This document shows positions 8,944-17,983 of a stretch of 64,000 bases of DNA, piece by piece. Below the pieces are notes generated by a model. The model searched no databases. It was not told the origin of the DNA and was given only the letters and a program-made list of their open reading frames with translations. Source of the DNA: VXNE01 sp965203615. Its GTDB lineage: Bacteria; Pseudomonadota; Gammaproteobacteria; Pseudomonadales; Azotimanducaceae. Each line of letters starts with the position of its first letter. Positions within the stretch are counted from its first letter, which is position 1. The DNA lies in assembly GCA_965203615.1 (NCBI GenBank), contig OZ241900.1, positions 3,348,001 to 3,412,000 on the forward strand. Direction: 5' to 3'. The position numbers were made by a program, and so were the translations under genes.

Positions 8944-10767
8944 ATGGAAATCCGCAACGTCGCCATCATCGCCCATGTCGATCACGGCAAGACCACCCTG
9001 GTGGACTGCCTGCTGCGGCAGACGGCGACCGGAGATCGTGTCGAGATCGCCGAGCGGGCGCTCGACAGCAACGAACTGGAGCGCGAGCGGGGCATCACGA
9101 TCCTGTCGAAGACGACATCGGTGGAACACGCCGGGTGCCGCATCAACATCGTTGATACGCCCGGGCATACCGACTTCGGCGGCGAGGTGGAGCGGATCCT
9201 GTCGATGGTCGACTCGGTACTGCTGGTCGTCGACGCGGTCGAGGGGCCGATGCCGCAGACGCGGTTCGTGACCAGCAAGGCGTTCGCCGCCGGCCTCGAC
9301 CCGATACTGGTGGTCAACAAGATCGACCGTGACAGCGCTGCGCCGCATCGGGTCGTGGACCAGGTCTTCGACCTGTTCGATCGGCTGGGAGCGAGTGAGA
9401 CGCAGCTCGACTTTCCGGTTGCATTCACGTCCGCCACGTCAGGTATCGCAGGCCTGGACCCCGACAGCATGGCGGACGACATGACGCCGCTTCTCGACCT
9501 TGTCGTGGAAGCGGCGCGTCCGCCGAGAGCGGATGTCGAAGGCCCGTTCCAGATGCAGATCAGCACCCTGGACTATTCCACCTACGTCGGCGTCATCGGT
9601 ATTGGCCGGGTGACACGTGGCGTCGTGACGCCGCGCATGCCGGTGGCGGTAGTGAGCGCCGCCGGGGTGGAGCGCCGCGCGAGGGTCCTGTCCGTGCATG
9701 CGAACCGGGGACTTGATCGGGTCGAACTGCCGTCGGCCGCGGCCGGAGATGTCGTTTGCATTTCCGGCATCGACAATGTCGGGGTGTCCGACACGCTCTG
9801 TGACATCAATGCGGTCGACCCGCTGCCGGCCCTGGCCGTGGATGAACCGACCCTGACGATGATGTTCCGGGTCAATACCAGTCCGTTTGCCGGACGCGAA
9901 GGCAAATACCTGACGAGTCGGCAGATCAGGGAGAGGCTACTGCGGGAAGCCTCGCACAACGTGGCGCTGCGCGTGCAGGAGACGGACGATCCGGATCAGT
10001 TCCAGGTATCCGGCCGCGGTGAACTGCATCTCTCGGTGCTGCTCGAGACCATGCGCCGGGAGGGATACGAATGCGCGGTATCCCGGCCGACGGTCATCAT
10101 GCGCATCGTGGACGGGGAGCGCGTCGAACCGTTCGAAACCGTGGCGTTCGATGTCGAGGCCGAACACCAGGGCAGGCTGATGGAAGTCCTGGGCGAGCGC
10201 AAGGGAGAGCTGATCGACGTGCAACACGACGGCGCGGGCCGCTTGCGTCTGACCAGCAGGCTGGCGACGCGGGCGCTGCTCGGCTTTCGCGCGGTATTCA
10301 CGTCGCTCACGTCGGGTTCCGGCATCATGACCTTTTCCTCCGCCGGCTACGGACCGGTGGTCCCGGGCCTCGAGACGGGGCGCATGGCGGGCGTCCTGAT
10401 ATCCAAGGCGAACGGCAGGGCCGTGGGCTACGCGCTGTTCAACCTGCAGGCGCGCGGGCGGCTCATGGTGCGTCCCGGCGACGAGGTGTACGAAGGCATG
10501 GTGGTGGGCCTGCACAAGCGTTCGAACGACCTGACGGTCAATCCGTTGCGGGAGAAGAAGCTCACCAACATCCGCGCGGCGGGGAGCGACGAGAACATCC
10601 TGCTGGCCGCGCCGATGGAGTTGTCGCTGGAACAGGCCCTGGAATTCATCAGCGACGACGAACTGGTCGAAGTCACGCCGGCCTCGATCCGCATTCGCAA
10701 ACAGCACCTCACCGAGAACGCCCGGCGGCGGGCCGATGCGGGAGTCGCCGCCGTGCGCGGGCGATAG
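8944..10767 (+). CDS. typA: Ribosome-associated GTPase BipA/TypA
   Basis: A translational GTPase of 607 aa, the usual BipA length. The G motifs are visible: AHVDHGKTTL (P-loop), DTPGHTDFGGEVERIL (G3) and NKIDRD (G4), followed by EF-G-like beta-barrel and alpha/beta domains and the BipA-specific C-terminal domain (VRPGDEVYEGMVVG, LREKKLTNIRAAG). The ATG at 8944 gives the canonical MEIRNVAIIAHVD start; the longer open frame upstream runs into the region antisense to the hydrolase gene. Confidence 0.97.
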   Translation: MEIRNVAIIAHVDHGKTTLVDCLLRQTATGDRVEIAERALDSNELERERGITILSKTTSVEHAGCRINIVDTPGHTDFGGEVERILSMVDSVLLVVDAVEGPMPQTRFVTSKAFAAGLDPILVVNKIDRDSAAPHRVVDQVFDLFDRLGASETQLDFPVAFTSATSGIAGLDPDSMADDMTPLLDLVVEAARPPRADVEGPFQMQISTLDYSTYVGVIGIGRVTRGVVTPRMPVAVVSAAGVERRARVLSVHANRGLDRVELPSAAAGDVVCISGIDNVGVSDTLCDINAVDPLPALAVDEPTLTMMFRVNTSPFAGREGKYLTSRQIRERLLREASHNVALRVQETDDPDQFQVSGRGELHLSVLLETMRREGYECAVSRPTVIMRIVDGERVEPFETVAFDVEAEHQGRLMEVLGERKGELIDVQHDGAGRLRLTSRLATRALLGFRAVFTSLTSGSGIMTFSSAGYGPVVPGLETGRMAGVLISKANGRAVGYALFNLQARGRLMVRPGDEVYEGMVVGLHKRSNDLTVNPLREKKLTNIRAAGSDENILLAAPMELSLEQALEFISDDELVEVTPASIRIRKQHLTENARRRADAGVAAVRGR

Positions 10768-10788
10768 GGGGACGGTCGCGGTTCCGAG

Positions 10789-11565
10789 TCAGGCGTCCCG
10801 AAGGTTCCAGCGCACTCCGCAGACATCCACGCGGTCGTCTGCCACGTAGCAGCCGCGCTCCCGTGCGGCCGCGAGAATCCGTTCCCGGTCGTTGACCGCG
10901 AGATCGATACCGCCCAAGCCCGGTCCCCGCCCATCCGTCGCCTCCACGAAGCGAATGCTGACGTTGTTGAGGGCGATGCTCAGCACGGCGCCGTCCCGCG
11001 TGACGGGAAGGTCGATGACGTCGCCCCATAGCTCGGCGAGTTCGATCGGGTCCGGCCCCTGCAGTTCAACGGCGAGAAAGTCCGCCGTCACGTCCTGGGC
11101 CACCTTGTCCTCCCATCCGGTGCCCCCGGCGGGCATCCAGTTGCCGTTGAAATCGTCGTGCCGGTCCCAGTCGATTTCCAGGAAAGACGCGATCATGTCG
11201 CGCGGATGCAACTGGCAGATGTTCCAGTTCTCCCGCTGCGACTCCATGGCGATGCGCACGCCGCGGTCGAGAGCGCGCTGGCGCGCCGCCAGTTGCGTCG
11301 CCTTGTCGGCGCCCTGGGTGATGACCATGTAGCCGCCGTCGCCACCCCGCCGGTCAAGATATCGTCCGCCGGCCGTGCCGTCTTCGACAGGCGCCACCAC
11401 CTCGAGGAAGTTGCGTCCGATCGGCATGAGCGTGTTCTCGAGGCCCCATTGGCCAACCCCGGGATCGACGAAGCAGGACCTGATACCGAAGATGTGGGTG
11501 AGATTGTCGATCGTCGGCGCGAGTTCGCGGGCGATCAGGCAGATCTGGCGCAGTTGGATGATCAT
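10789..11565 (-). CDS. VOC-superfamily (glyoxalase-like domain) protein
   Basis: A 258-aa protein resembling glyoxalase-like/VOC-fold proteins: an N-terminal unit (IIQLRQICLIARELAPTIDN) and a second half with ADFLAVELQGPDPIELAELW. It probably contains two paired beta-alpha modules. The ATG at 11565 sits inside the stop overlap with the upstream enolase-superfamily gene (ATGA) and has AGGAGGG seven to eight bases before it, so the two genes are translationally coupled. The reaction is unknown. The frame also runs on through the antisense of the upstream gene, which is not real coding. Confidence 0.75.
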   Translation of the reverse strand: MIIQLRQICLIARELAPTIDNLTHIFGIRSCFVDPGVGQWGLENTLMPIGRNFLEVVAPVEDGTAGGRYLDRRGGDGGYMVITQGADKATQLAARQRALDRGVRIAMESQRENWNICQLHPRDMIASFLEIDWDRHDDFNGNWMPAGGTGWEDKVAQDVTADFLAVELQGPDPIELAELWGDVIDLPVTRDGAVLSIALNNVSIRFVEATDGRGPGLGGIDLAVNDRERILAAARERGCYVADDRVDVCGVRWNLRDA

Positions 11566-12800
11566 CGTCCCTCCTGGTAACGGACGTTGCGGGCGTTCCC
11601 GATCTGGTTCATGTATCCCGGTGGCCGGTCCCTTTCCCAGACGTGGGCGCGGGCGACTTCCTCGTTCAGGTCGGCCCCCCATCCCGGGCGGTCGGGGATG
11701 AGCACGTCGCCCCGGTCGAATTCCATTGTCTCGGTGATCAGGTCGTCTTTCCAGGGCACGTCGTCGATGTCGATCTCGCAGATGCGGACGTTCGGAATGA
11801 CCGCGCAGAGGTGCACCGAGTGCAGGGTCGAGAGATGGCTGTAGTAATTGTGCGGCGCGCAGTTGATCTCGAACGTCTCCGCCATGTCGGCGACCTTTTT
11901 CGCCGGGCCGAATCCGTTCCAGGGGAGGTCGATCATGCACACGTCCATGGATCGGGCCTCGAAGTAGCGCCGGTAGTCGCGCGGGCCGAACAGGTTCTCG
12001 CCGGAGCAGACCGTCACGCTCGTCGCATCGCGGATTTCCCTCAGGCCCTCGGGTTCGTACATGTCGATCTCCACCCACATCATGCGCAGGTCTTCGAGCG
12101 CCCTGCAGATGCGTGTCGCCGCTTCCACGCGGAAGTTGAAGTTGAGATCGAGCGCAATGTCGATGTGCGGCCCGACAGCATCCCGGAATGTTCCGATCAG
12201 CGTGCGGATGTGGTCTATCGTGGCGTTGTCTATGGTGCCGTCGGTGGTGCCCTGGCCGCCGCCGAAACCGCCAAAGTAGACCCTGGCGGGATCGCCGGGA
12301 TAGACGATGTTCGTCTTCAATGCCGTGAAGCCGCGTTCCGCCACCTCCCTTCCCAGCGCACTGATGTCGTCCCAGGTCCGAAGCGGCGGCACGCCGATAA
12401 TGTCGGCGTTGCGCGCCCGCGATGTTCCGCAGTGCGACCAGTAGACGCGCTGGCGCCGCCGGATGGGTCCCCCGAACAGTTCGTACACGGGCACGCCGAG
12501 CGCTTTCGCCTTGATATCCCACAATGCGAGTTCGATGCCCGCGATGGCTTTCGCGGCGATCCCGCCGGGACTCTGCCGTGCCATGCGGTAGAGGTCCCAA
12601 TAGCGCGCCTCGACCGGTCGCGGGTCCTGCCCCAGGAGGAGCTTCTCGAACTCCTGTGCGGCGGACGCGACGCTGTAGGGCATGCGTCCGTCGGAACACT
12701 CGCCGTAGCCGGTGACATCGGCGTCGGTGCGCACGGCGACAAATGTCCACGGCCGCCAGCCCGCGTCGACAACGAACGTATCGATTCCGGTGATTTTCAT
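11562..12800 (-). CDS. Mandelate racemase/muconate lactonizing enzyme family protein
   Basis: An enolase-superfamily protein of 412 aa. The capping domain is N-terminal (KITGIDTFVVDAG), followed by AKAIAGIELALWDIKAKALG. Barrel elements include ALKTNIVYPG (possible catalytic Lys), IALDLNFNF and VEID (metal-ligand Asp and Glu) and VCSGENLFGPRDY (third acidic ligand). The family abstracts the alpha proton of carboxylates; many members are sugar-acid dehydratases. The particular substrate is not inferable. It is coupled to the VOC gene downstream by an ATGA overlap. Confidence 0.85.
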   Translation of the reverse strand: MKITGIDTFVVDAGWRPWTFVAVRTDADVTGYGECSDGRMPYSVASAAQEFEKLLLGQDPRPVEARYWDLYRMARQSPGGIAAKAIAGIELALWDIKAKALGVPVYELFGGPIRRRQRVYWSHCGTSRARNADIIGVPPLRTWDDISALGREVAERGFTALKTNIVYPGDPARVYFGGFGGGQGTTDGTIDNATIDHIRTLIGTFRDAVGPHIDIALDLNFNFRVEAATRICRALEDLRMMWVEIDMYEPEGLREIRDATSVTVCSGENLFGPRDYRRYFEARSMDVCMIDLPWNGFGPAKKVADMAETFEINCAPHNYYSHLSTLHSVHLCAVIPNVRICEIDIDDVPWKDDLITETMEFDRGDVLIPDRPGWGADLNEEVARAHVWERDRPPGYMNQIGNARNVRYQEGR

Positions 12801-13063
12801 GGGCTGCTTCCCTCCACCCGTGGACCGCGCGCGAATGCGGCGACAGGAAGATGATCTATCTGCGGAGGGGGACAGGCAAGCACCAGGGCCGGTCTTCGGG
12901 GACGAATCTTGCGCTTCTTCGAGAGACTTCAATCGAGCTTTATCGTCCTAGGCAATGGAGACCGTATCGCCATGTCTTTCTGGTATCCTCGCGTTCCCAT
13001 GTATCTCTGGGCATCGCGAGGTGTTCAAGGGCAGGGAGGCCGTCTATCAAAGTAGGAACGTAC

Positions 13064-13690
13064 ATGCTGACGACACGAGGCACATGGCGCGGGGTTGCCT
13101 GGCTCTTCGCGCTGGTCCTGTTGCCCGCGATCGGGAGCGACCGCGTCCGTGCCGAGGAGTCGGCCGAATCGGCGCTCCCGCAATTGCCAGCCAAGATCAG
13201 GGCCCAGCTCGAGACGGAGCAGTTACGCCGCGAGATCGCGCTTGAGCAATTGCGCCGTCAGCTCGAGGGGCTGAAAGGAACCGAGGACACGGATGTCCAG
13301 GAAAAGATCGAGCGGTTGGGAAGATTGCTAAGGCTGCTGGAAGTCGACCAGAATGTTCGCGACCTGCTTGAGGATTCTCCTGAAATGGCCCGGGAATACG
13401 ATCGCATCGTGAGGTCGTCTAGTCTTGACGGGCCCACGACGCCGCAAGGTCCCTGCGCCTGCCTTGAAACTGCCCGGGTGCATTGGCTTGGCCAGGGCGA
13501 CCAGGCGGGACAGGTCACCGTCTACCTTGACGGCGGGTATTACGACCTGCGCGCCGGCGATACGATCGGTAACAGCCGTTGCAGCCTGGGGCAGACCCTG
13601 CCCGACAGTGTTGTCCTGCAGTGTGGCAATGACAGAGCCTTTCGGGGGCTGTACAGCCCTGTCGACAGAACTTCCCAGATTTCGCAATGA
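13064..13690 (+). CDS. Secreted pilus-biogenesis protein, PilP-like
   Basis: A 208-aa exported protein with signal peptide RGVAWLFALVLLPAIGSDRVRA. Residues about 40-95 are charged and helical with heptad-like spacing, suggesting a coiled coil. The C-terminal part (VTVYLDGGYYDLRAGDTIG) resembles the C-terminal beta-rich segment of type IVb PilP proteins. The ATG at 13064 has AGGA six bases upstream; the frame extends upstream without family-like sequence. It overlaps the ATPase gene by ATGA and is the first gene of the pilus-like operon. The PilP assignment rests mainly on context and the C-terminal pattern. Confidence 0.65.
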   Translation: MLTTRGTWRGVAWLFALVLLPAIGSDRVRAEESAESALPQLPAKIRAQLETEQLRREIALEQLRRQLEGLKGTEDTDVQEKIERLGRLLRLLEVDQNVRDLLEDSPEMAREYDRIVRSSSLDGPTTPQGPCACLETARVHWLGQGDQAGQVTVYLDGGYYDLRAGDTIGNSRCSLGQTLPDSVVLQCGNDRAFRGLYSPVDRTSQISQ

Positions 13691-15411
13691 GCGACATTGC
13701 CGAAAACCCACGTCGATCCCTGGACATCTTGCCGGGGCGCGATGATGGCCCGGCATCCGGCCAGGGTGGAGCGGGTTCCGATGAGGCGGGTCGCCTTGCC
13801 GATGAATCCATCGTTGAACTGGAGGTGGATCGAATCCATCGGCTCGCGGCGGCGTGGGGCGTGAGGCCGATCCTCGTGCGCGAGGATCTGGTAACCCAGC
13901 AGCCGGACCTGTCGCTACGGGCCTGGCTGCAGGACAACCTCCGGGAAGACGAAGAACCCAAACTGTGCATCATGGCGGACGGGTCGATTATCACGCCCGA
14001 CCCCGACGCGCCTGAAGTTGAAGCCGCGAGGGCATTGCTCGGACTGAAGCGAGTACCGTTCCAGGTGCGTCCCGCAATGTCCCATGTGGTTCGTGCCGCG
14101 CTCCTGAGGCTCGACGGTGGAGATGAGATCGGCGATCCCCTCCTGGAAGAGGACGAAAAGTTCGAGACGGACGTTTCGCGTCTGTTCCTCTCGATCCTCG
14201 ATGCAGCCGTCAACCGCGAAGCGTCCGACATCCACTTCGAGATGCGCGATAACGAAGGCAGAATTCGCTTTCGCGTCAATGGCCAGATGGTCGAGTATGA
14301 TCGTATCTCGGCGCGGGAGACCGTTGCCATCGGCAACTACCTCTTCAACGCGGAAGCGAAGCGTGGCTCGCTCCAGTTCAATACCTATATGCCACTCAAT
14401 GCCTCGGCGCACTTCCCGGTCGGAGGGCAGACGGTGGCGACGCGATTCGCCACCGCACCGGACATCAGGGGCGTCGATATCTTCGTGCGGATCTGGCGTC
14501 CGGACGCGGACGCCTGGCCTTTGGAAGCCCTCGGTTATACGCCGTTGCAGCGCGACCTGTTACGCGATGCGTTTGGCCGCCCCTACGGCGTGATTGTCTT
14601 TTCCGGGCCGACCGGCTCCGGGAAGAGCACCTCGATGAGCGCCGTGCTGGAGACGCTTCCTCCTTCGCTCAAGGTCGTCTCCCTGGAAGAACCCGTGGAA
14701 CGGGAACTGCCGAACGTCACCCACATCGCCATCTCCGATATCACCGAGCATGGCGGCTGGGAGAACCTGCGGTCGGGTTTGAACCGCTGGGACTCCAACA
14801 TCAACGTGCTGGGTGAGATCAAGGACCGGGACACTGCGGACTCCATCAAGGACCTGGTTACGGCTGGCAAGCTGACCATCACCACCCTGCACGCATCCAA
14901 CGTGCTCGCAGTGCCCATGCGCATGGAAGACCTGGGTGTCGATCATTCATTGCTGTGCGATCCCAATTTCCTCGTCCTGCTGATAAACCAGCGCCTGGTC
15001 GCCGAGTTGTGTCCCGCCTGCAGGACGCCGCTGGTGGATGCGGACGCACTGGATCAGGATTCGCGCCATCGTTTTTCCCGCCTGTTCGCGGGGGAAATGG
15101 ACCGCGTTTTCGTCCGTGGTCCGGGCTGCGCGGAGTGCAGCAACTCCAGCGTCATCGGTCGCGTCCTGGCAGCGGAAATGGTGATGATCGACGAAACGTC
15201 GCTCGACTTCATCCGCAACCGCGATCCGCTCGGTTGGCGGAGACACCTGATCGCCCACGGCTGGCGTCCCATCATTGACCACATGCTTCGGCACGTGCGC
15301 GCGGGCAAGGTCGACCCGGTGGACGCGGAGCGTGCGGCGGGCCGGCTGGACGCCACGGAAGCGCCTGTCTTCGATTACCGCGAACGTGGGGAGTTGGTCG
15401 GTGATTCATGA
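13687..15411 (+). CDS. Type IV pilus/type II secretion assembly ATPase (R64 PilQ/GspE family)
   Basis: A 574-aa assembly ATPase. The Walker A motif GPTGSGKST lies at about residues 307-315, the Asp-box region around LEEPVERELP, a Walker B-like segment in VLGEIKDRDTAD, and the His box in TTLHASN. A C-terminal zinc tetracysteine (CPAC and CAEC) is retained. The domain order is that of secretion NTPases that energise pilus extension at the inner membrane. Start and stop overlap both neighbours by four bases. Confidence 0.93.
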   Translation: MSDIAENPRRSLDILPGRDDGPASGQGGAGSDEAGRLADESIVELEVDRIHRLAAAWGVRPILVREDLVTQQPDLSLRAWLQDNLREDEEPKLCIMADGSIITPDPDAPEVEAARALLGLKRVPFQVRPAMSHVVRAALLRLDGGDEIGDPLLEEDEKFETDVSRLFLSILDAAVNREASDIHFEMRDNEGRIRFRVNGQMVEYDRISARETVAIGNYLFNAEAKRGSLQFNTYMPLNASAHFPVGGQTVATRFATAPDIRGVDIFVRIWRPDADAWPLEALGYTPLQRDLLRDAFGRPYGVIVFSGPTGSGKSTSMSAVLETLPPSLKVVSLEEPVERELPNVTHIAISDITEHGGWENLRSGLNRWDSNINVLGEIKDRDTADSIKDLVTAGKLTITTLHASNVLAVPMRMEDLGVDHSLLCDPNFLVLLINQRLVAELCPACRTPLVDADALDQDSRHRFSRLFAGEMDRVFVRGPGCAECSNSSVIGRVLAAEMVMIDETSLDFIRNRDPLGWRRHLIAHGWRPIIDHMLRHVRAGKVDPVDAERAAGRLDATEAPVFDYRERGELVGDS

Positions 15412-16481
15412 ACCTTCGGGAGACTTTCAACAGACTCGACGAAGCCTTTCTCATGGTGCAGTTTGGTGCGTCGTTGCCCAAGCAGTTGAGCTTTCTGGAA
15501 GGCGTGTTCGCGTTGATGTCGGACGGCATTCCGCCGCGCGATGCGCTACGGCTGACCGCTACCGCCGCGGCGCCCCTCGACCGTCAGGTGGCGCGCCACA
15601 TGCTGCGCAAGCTGCGCGAGGGTCGAGCCATGTCGAGTTCCATGGACACGCTGTTTCGTTTCGATGTTGTGAGCGCGATTACCGCGTCCGAGCAGACGGA
15701 GAATTTTACCGAGAATGCGATCACGGTTCTGCGACATATCCGAGGCCAGTACGAGGCGCGCTCGGGGGTGCTCCGGCGGCTCGTGATGCCCGGTCTTTAC
15801 ATTCTTCTCGCATGCGCGGTCTATGCTGTCTTCGCGGCCTTGATCTGGCCGAAGTTCGAGACGGTGATCTTCGTGGAGCGGTGGCCCGCACTCGCCAAGG
15901 CTACTTATGGGATAGGAAGCTTCATCATGGGATTCTGGGAGGTGATGGTGGCGGCGACAGCAGTTGCGGTCATCGGAACGCGCCTTATGCTGCGGCGCTG
16001 GACCGGCCGCGGCCGTCGTTTCCTGGACCGTGTCTGGCCGTTTACGCTATATCGAGTGCTGCTGGCCGCCAATGCCCTCGAGTCGCTGGGTACGCTGCTC
16101 GTGGCGGGCCATGACATTCGCATGGCCCTGGCGACCGTGTCGCGACACGCGTCGCCCTATACGCGGATGTATTTTGAGATGATGCGCCGGCGGCTGCGCG
16201 ATGGCCGGAGCGTGTCGCGCGCACTGGACGTGGGTTTCCTTGATCGGCGCGACATGTACCGCCTGAATCTTCTGGCGGAGCATCAGAACCTGAGACAGGT
16301 CATGGTGAGGACGGGTGTGGCCGCCCGCGAGGGGGTCCTGGCGCATTTCAGGATGACGGCGGGCGTGCTCAACACGCTGGGTCTGGTGGCCGTTGCGATG
16401 TCCTTTGCGGCCTTGATCCTGTCGGTTTACCTGGTCGCCACCTTGCTGGCGGGCAACTATCAGGTCGGGGACACACTTTAG
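15408..16481 (+). CDS. Inner-membrane platform protein (PilR/GspF family)
   Basis: A 357-aa polytopic protein of the T2SSF type: a cytoplasmic helical domain, a membrane pair around residues 125-200 (MPGLYILLACAVYAVFAALI), a second cytoplasmic domain, and a C-terminal membrane helix (TLGLVAVAMSFAALILSVYL). It anchors the ATPase and the growing pseudopilus. It overlaps the ATPase gene by ATGA, which supports both the start and co-translation. Confidence 0.9.
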   Translation: MNLRETFNRLDEAFLMVQFGASLPKQLSFLEGVFALMSDGIPPRDALRLTATAAAPLDRQVARHMLRKLREGRAMSSSMDTLFRFDVVSAITASEQTENFTENAITVLRHIRGQYEARSGVLRRLVMPGLYILLACAVYAVFAALIWPKFETVIFVERWPALAKATYGIGSFIMGFWEVMVAATAVAVIGTRLMLRRWTGRGRRFLDRVWPFTLYRVLLAANALESLGTLLVAGHDIRMALATVSRHASPYTRMYFEMMRRRLRDGRSVSRALDVGFLDRRDMYRLNLLAEHQNLRQVMVRTGVAAREGVLAHFRMTAGVLNTLGLVAVAMSFAALILSVYLVATLLAGNYQVGDTL

Positions 16482-16532
16482 CAGAATCGCCGCATGCGGC
16501 GAGTTGACAACAAAGCGGGAGATACCAATCCA

Positions 16533-17126
16533 ATGATATTCAAGTGCTTTCACACCGCGCACCGGGCGCGGCCAAAATCCGGCCGGAACAAGGGAGTGAC
16601 GTTGATCGAGCTGGCGTTCGTCATCGGCATTATCGCTGTCATCCTGGTCGGGGTGATGGGCGTATACAACACGGTTCAGCGCAGTCAGACGCTTTCGGAC
16701 GTCACGACTGATGTGGCCGTGATTCGTCAGGCCGTGTCCACCTGGGCTCGCGGCGGGCCGATCACCTACTCCGCAGCAGACATTGATCGAGGCTTCACCA
16801 GTCTGACGGATTGGGGCCAGCTCGCTGGATTCCTTCCCGGAGATCTTGGTGAGCTGGCGCGACGTGGAGGGAGTGAACGCACGCTCACGGCTGCGAATTC
16901 CTGGGAGTGCACCTATGAGTTGGAGTTCTACGAAGATGACCCGTACAGGTGGTCGATCACGATCGACAAGCTCCCCACGGACGTGATGAATGCGTTGGCC
17001 AACAGCTTGCGGGAGGGGGTCGTGGCGGATCAGGGCGAAGGCGACTCTCTCCAGAGAGGACTCGAGAGGAAAGATGGAAACGAGGGCGAAAACAATAGCT
17101 CGTTGAAGCTGACGTATCGCCATTGA
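16533..17126 (+). CDS. Type IV prepilin-like protein (probable major pilin)
   Basis: A 197-aa class III signal protein: a basic leader, then G21 followed by VTLIELAFVIGIIAVILVG, with Glu at position +5 of the mature protein as prepilin peptidase substrates need. The ATG at 16533 has GGGAG about eleven bases upstream and is preferred over the in-frame ATG at 16494. The remaining 150 residues are an uncharacterised head domain with only one Cys after the leader. It lies directly after the platform gene, as pilS follows pilR in R64-type systems. Confidence 0.78.
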   Translation: MIFKCFHTAHRARPKSGRNKGVTLIELAFVIGIIAVILVGVMGVYNTVQRSQTLSDVTTDVAVIRQAVSTWARGGPITYSAADIDRGFTSLTDWGQLAGFLPGDLGELARRGGSERTLTAANSWECTYELEFYEDDPYRWSITIDKLPTDVMNALANSLREGVVADQGEGDSLQRGLERKDGNEGENNSSLKLTYRH

Positions 17127-17983
17127 GCGACCCAGGACCAACGACATTGCGACGACGCTGCGCCAAATCCCCGCAGGCAGGGGCCACCGTGGTGGAAATC
17201 GTACTGGGTCTGGCGGCCGCGGCTGCCGTGATTTCGGGCGCGGCATTACTGGGGCAGGGCTGGCGGCAGAACCTCGGAACCCTCGGCGAGGCCAGCAGCG
17301 TGCCGGTCCACGTGGCCGCCCTGCGCGCCGCGGTCGAAAACTGGTACAGGTGGGAATATTGCCATGCCGATCCGGAGCGGCCCGATGCAACGCCGGCGCC
17401 GCATTTTCCCATCGATAGCGGGTCAGTCGATGTTGCGCCCTATCTGCCGCCCGTTCCGCGTTTGCCGGATCCCGGGGAGGGCAAGGGCGACTACGATTGG
17501 GAAATCGTGCGCTCGGCGCAGACCTACGGCGGCACGCCACCGCCCCGGTTGCGCGTGTTCTGGGATCCGCCCGAGCGCTTCGACGAGCGGGTCTCCCTGA
17601 TCGCCCGCGACCTCGACGCGGTCTGCGACAGCGACGGCAATGCCGACACGCGGGAACCCTGCGGAAGCGGCCGGTCGGGTGAACGGCTGTTCTGGCCGCA
17701 ACTGCTGGCTGTTCGGGCGGAGGATCGCGCGCATGACGACCTGCGCGTGGAAGCTTGGCTCGCGCGAAATGGGATCGAGTGCCCCGCCCCGGGTTCCCGT
17801 CTGCGCCTGGACGCTTCGTGCGATAGTGATGGCAACGGGAGACTCGGACCGGACTTGGATCAGGACGGTGACGGCGTGGACGACAGTTGGCGGCTGGATG
17901 CGGACGGGGACGGTACTCTGGACTTTGACCTCACGGGCGATCTGGTGGTCGACGTATCGGACTATCGGGTAATGGGATGCTGA
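17123..17983 (+). CDS. Prepilin-like protein with C-terminal calcium-binding-type DxDxDG repeats
   Basis: A 286-aa protein with a prepilin leader: QAG (G20) followed by ATVVEIVLGLAAAAAVISG, Glu at +5. The C-terminal region holds three acidic loops of the DSDGN/DQDGDGVDD/DADGDGTLD kind (about residues 168-176, 233-254 and 259-273), like thrombospondin-3 or dockerin calcium sites. Several Cys residues (80, 168, 180, 220, 233, 286) could form disulfides. The TTG start at 17123 overlaps the preceding stop. Inference: a minor pilin or tip protein stabilised by calcium. Confidence 0.7.
   Translation: MSDPGPTTLRRRCAKSPQAGATVVEIVLGLAAAAAVISGAALLGQGWRQNLGTLGEASSVPVHVAALRAAVENWYRWEYCHADPERPDATPAPHFPIDSGSVDVAPYLPPVPRLPDPGEGKGDYDWEIVRSAQTYGGTPPPRLRVFWDPPERFDERVSLIARDLDAVCDSDGNADTREPCGSGRSGERLFWPQLLAVRAEDRAHDDLRVEAWLARNGIECPAPGSRLRLDASCDSDGNGRLGPDLDQDGDGVDDSWRLDADGDGTLDFDLTGDLVVDVSDYRVMGC

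Noticed and set aside
10789..12750. A single 653-codon frame joining the VOC gene and the region antisense-frame of the enolase gene
   Set aside because: Only the last 258 codons have family-like sequence; the rest is an alternative frame of a clear enolase-superfamily gene. A ribosome site and ATG at 11565 explain the VOC start.
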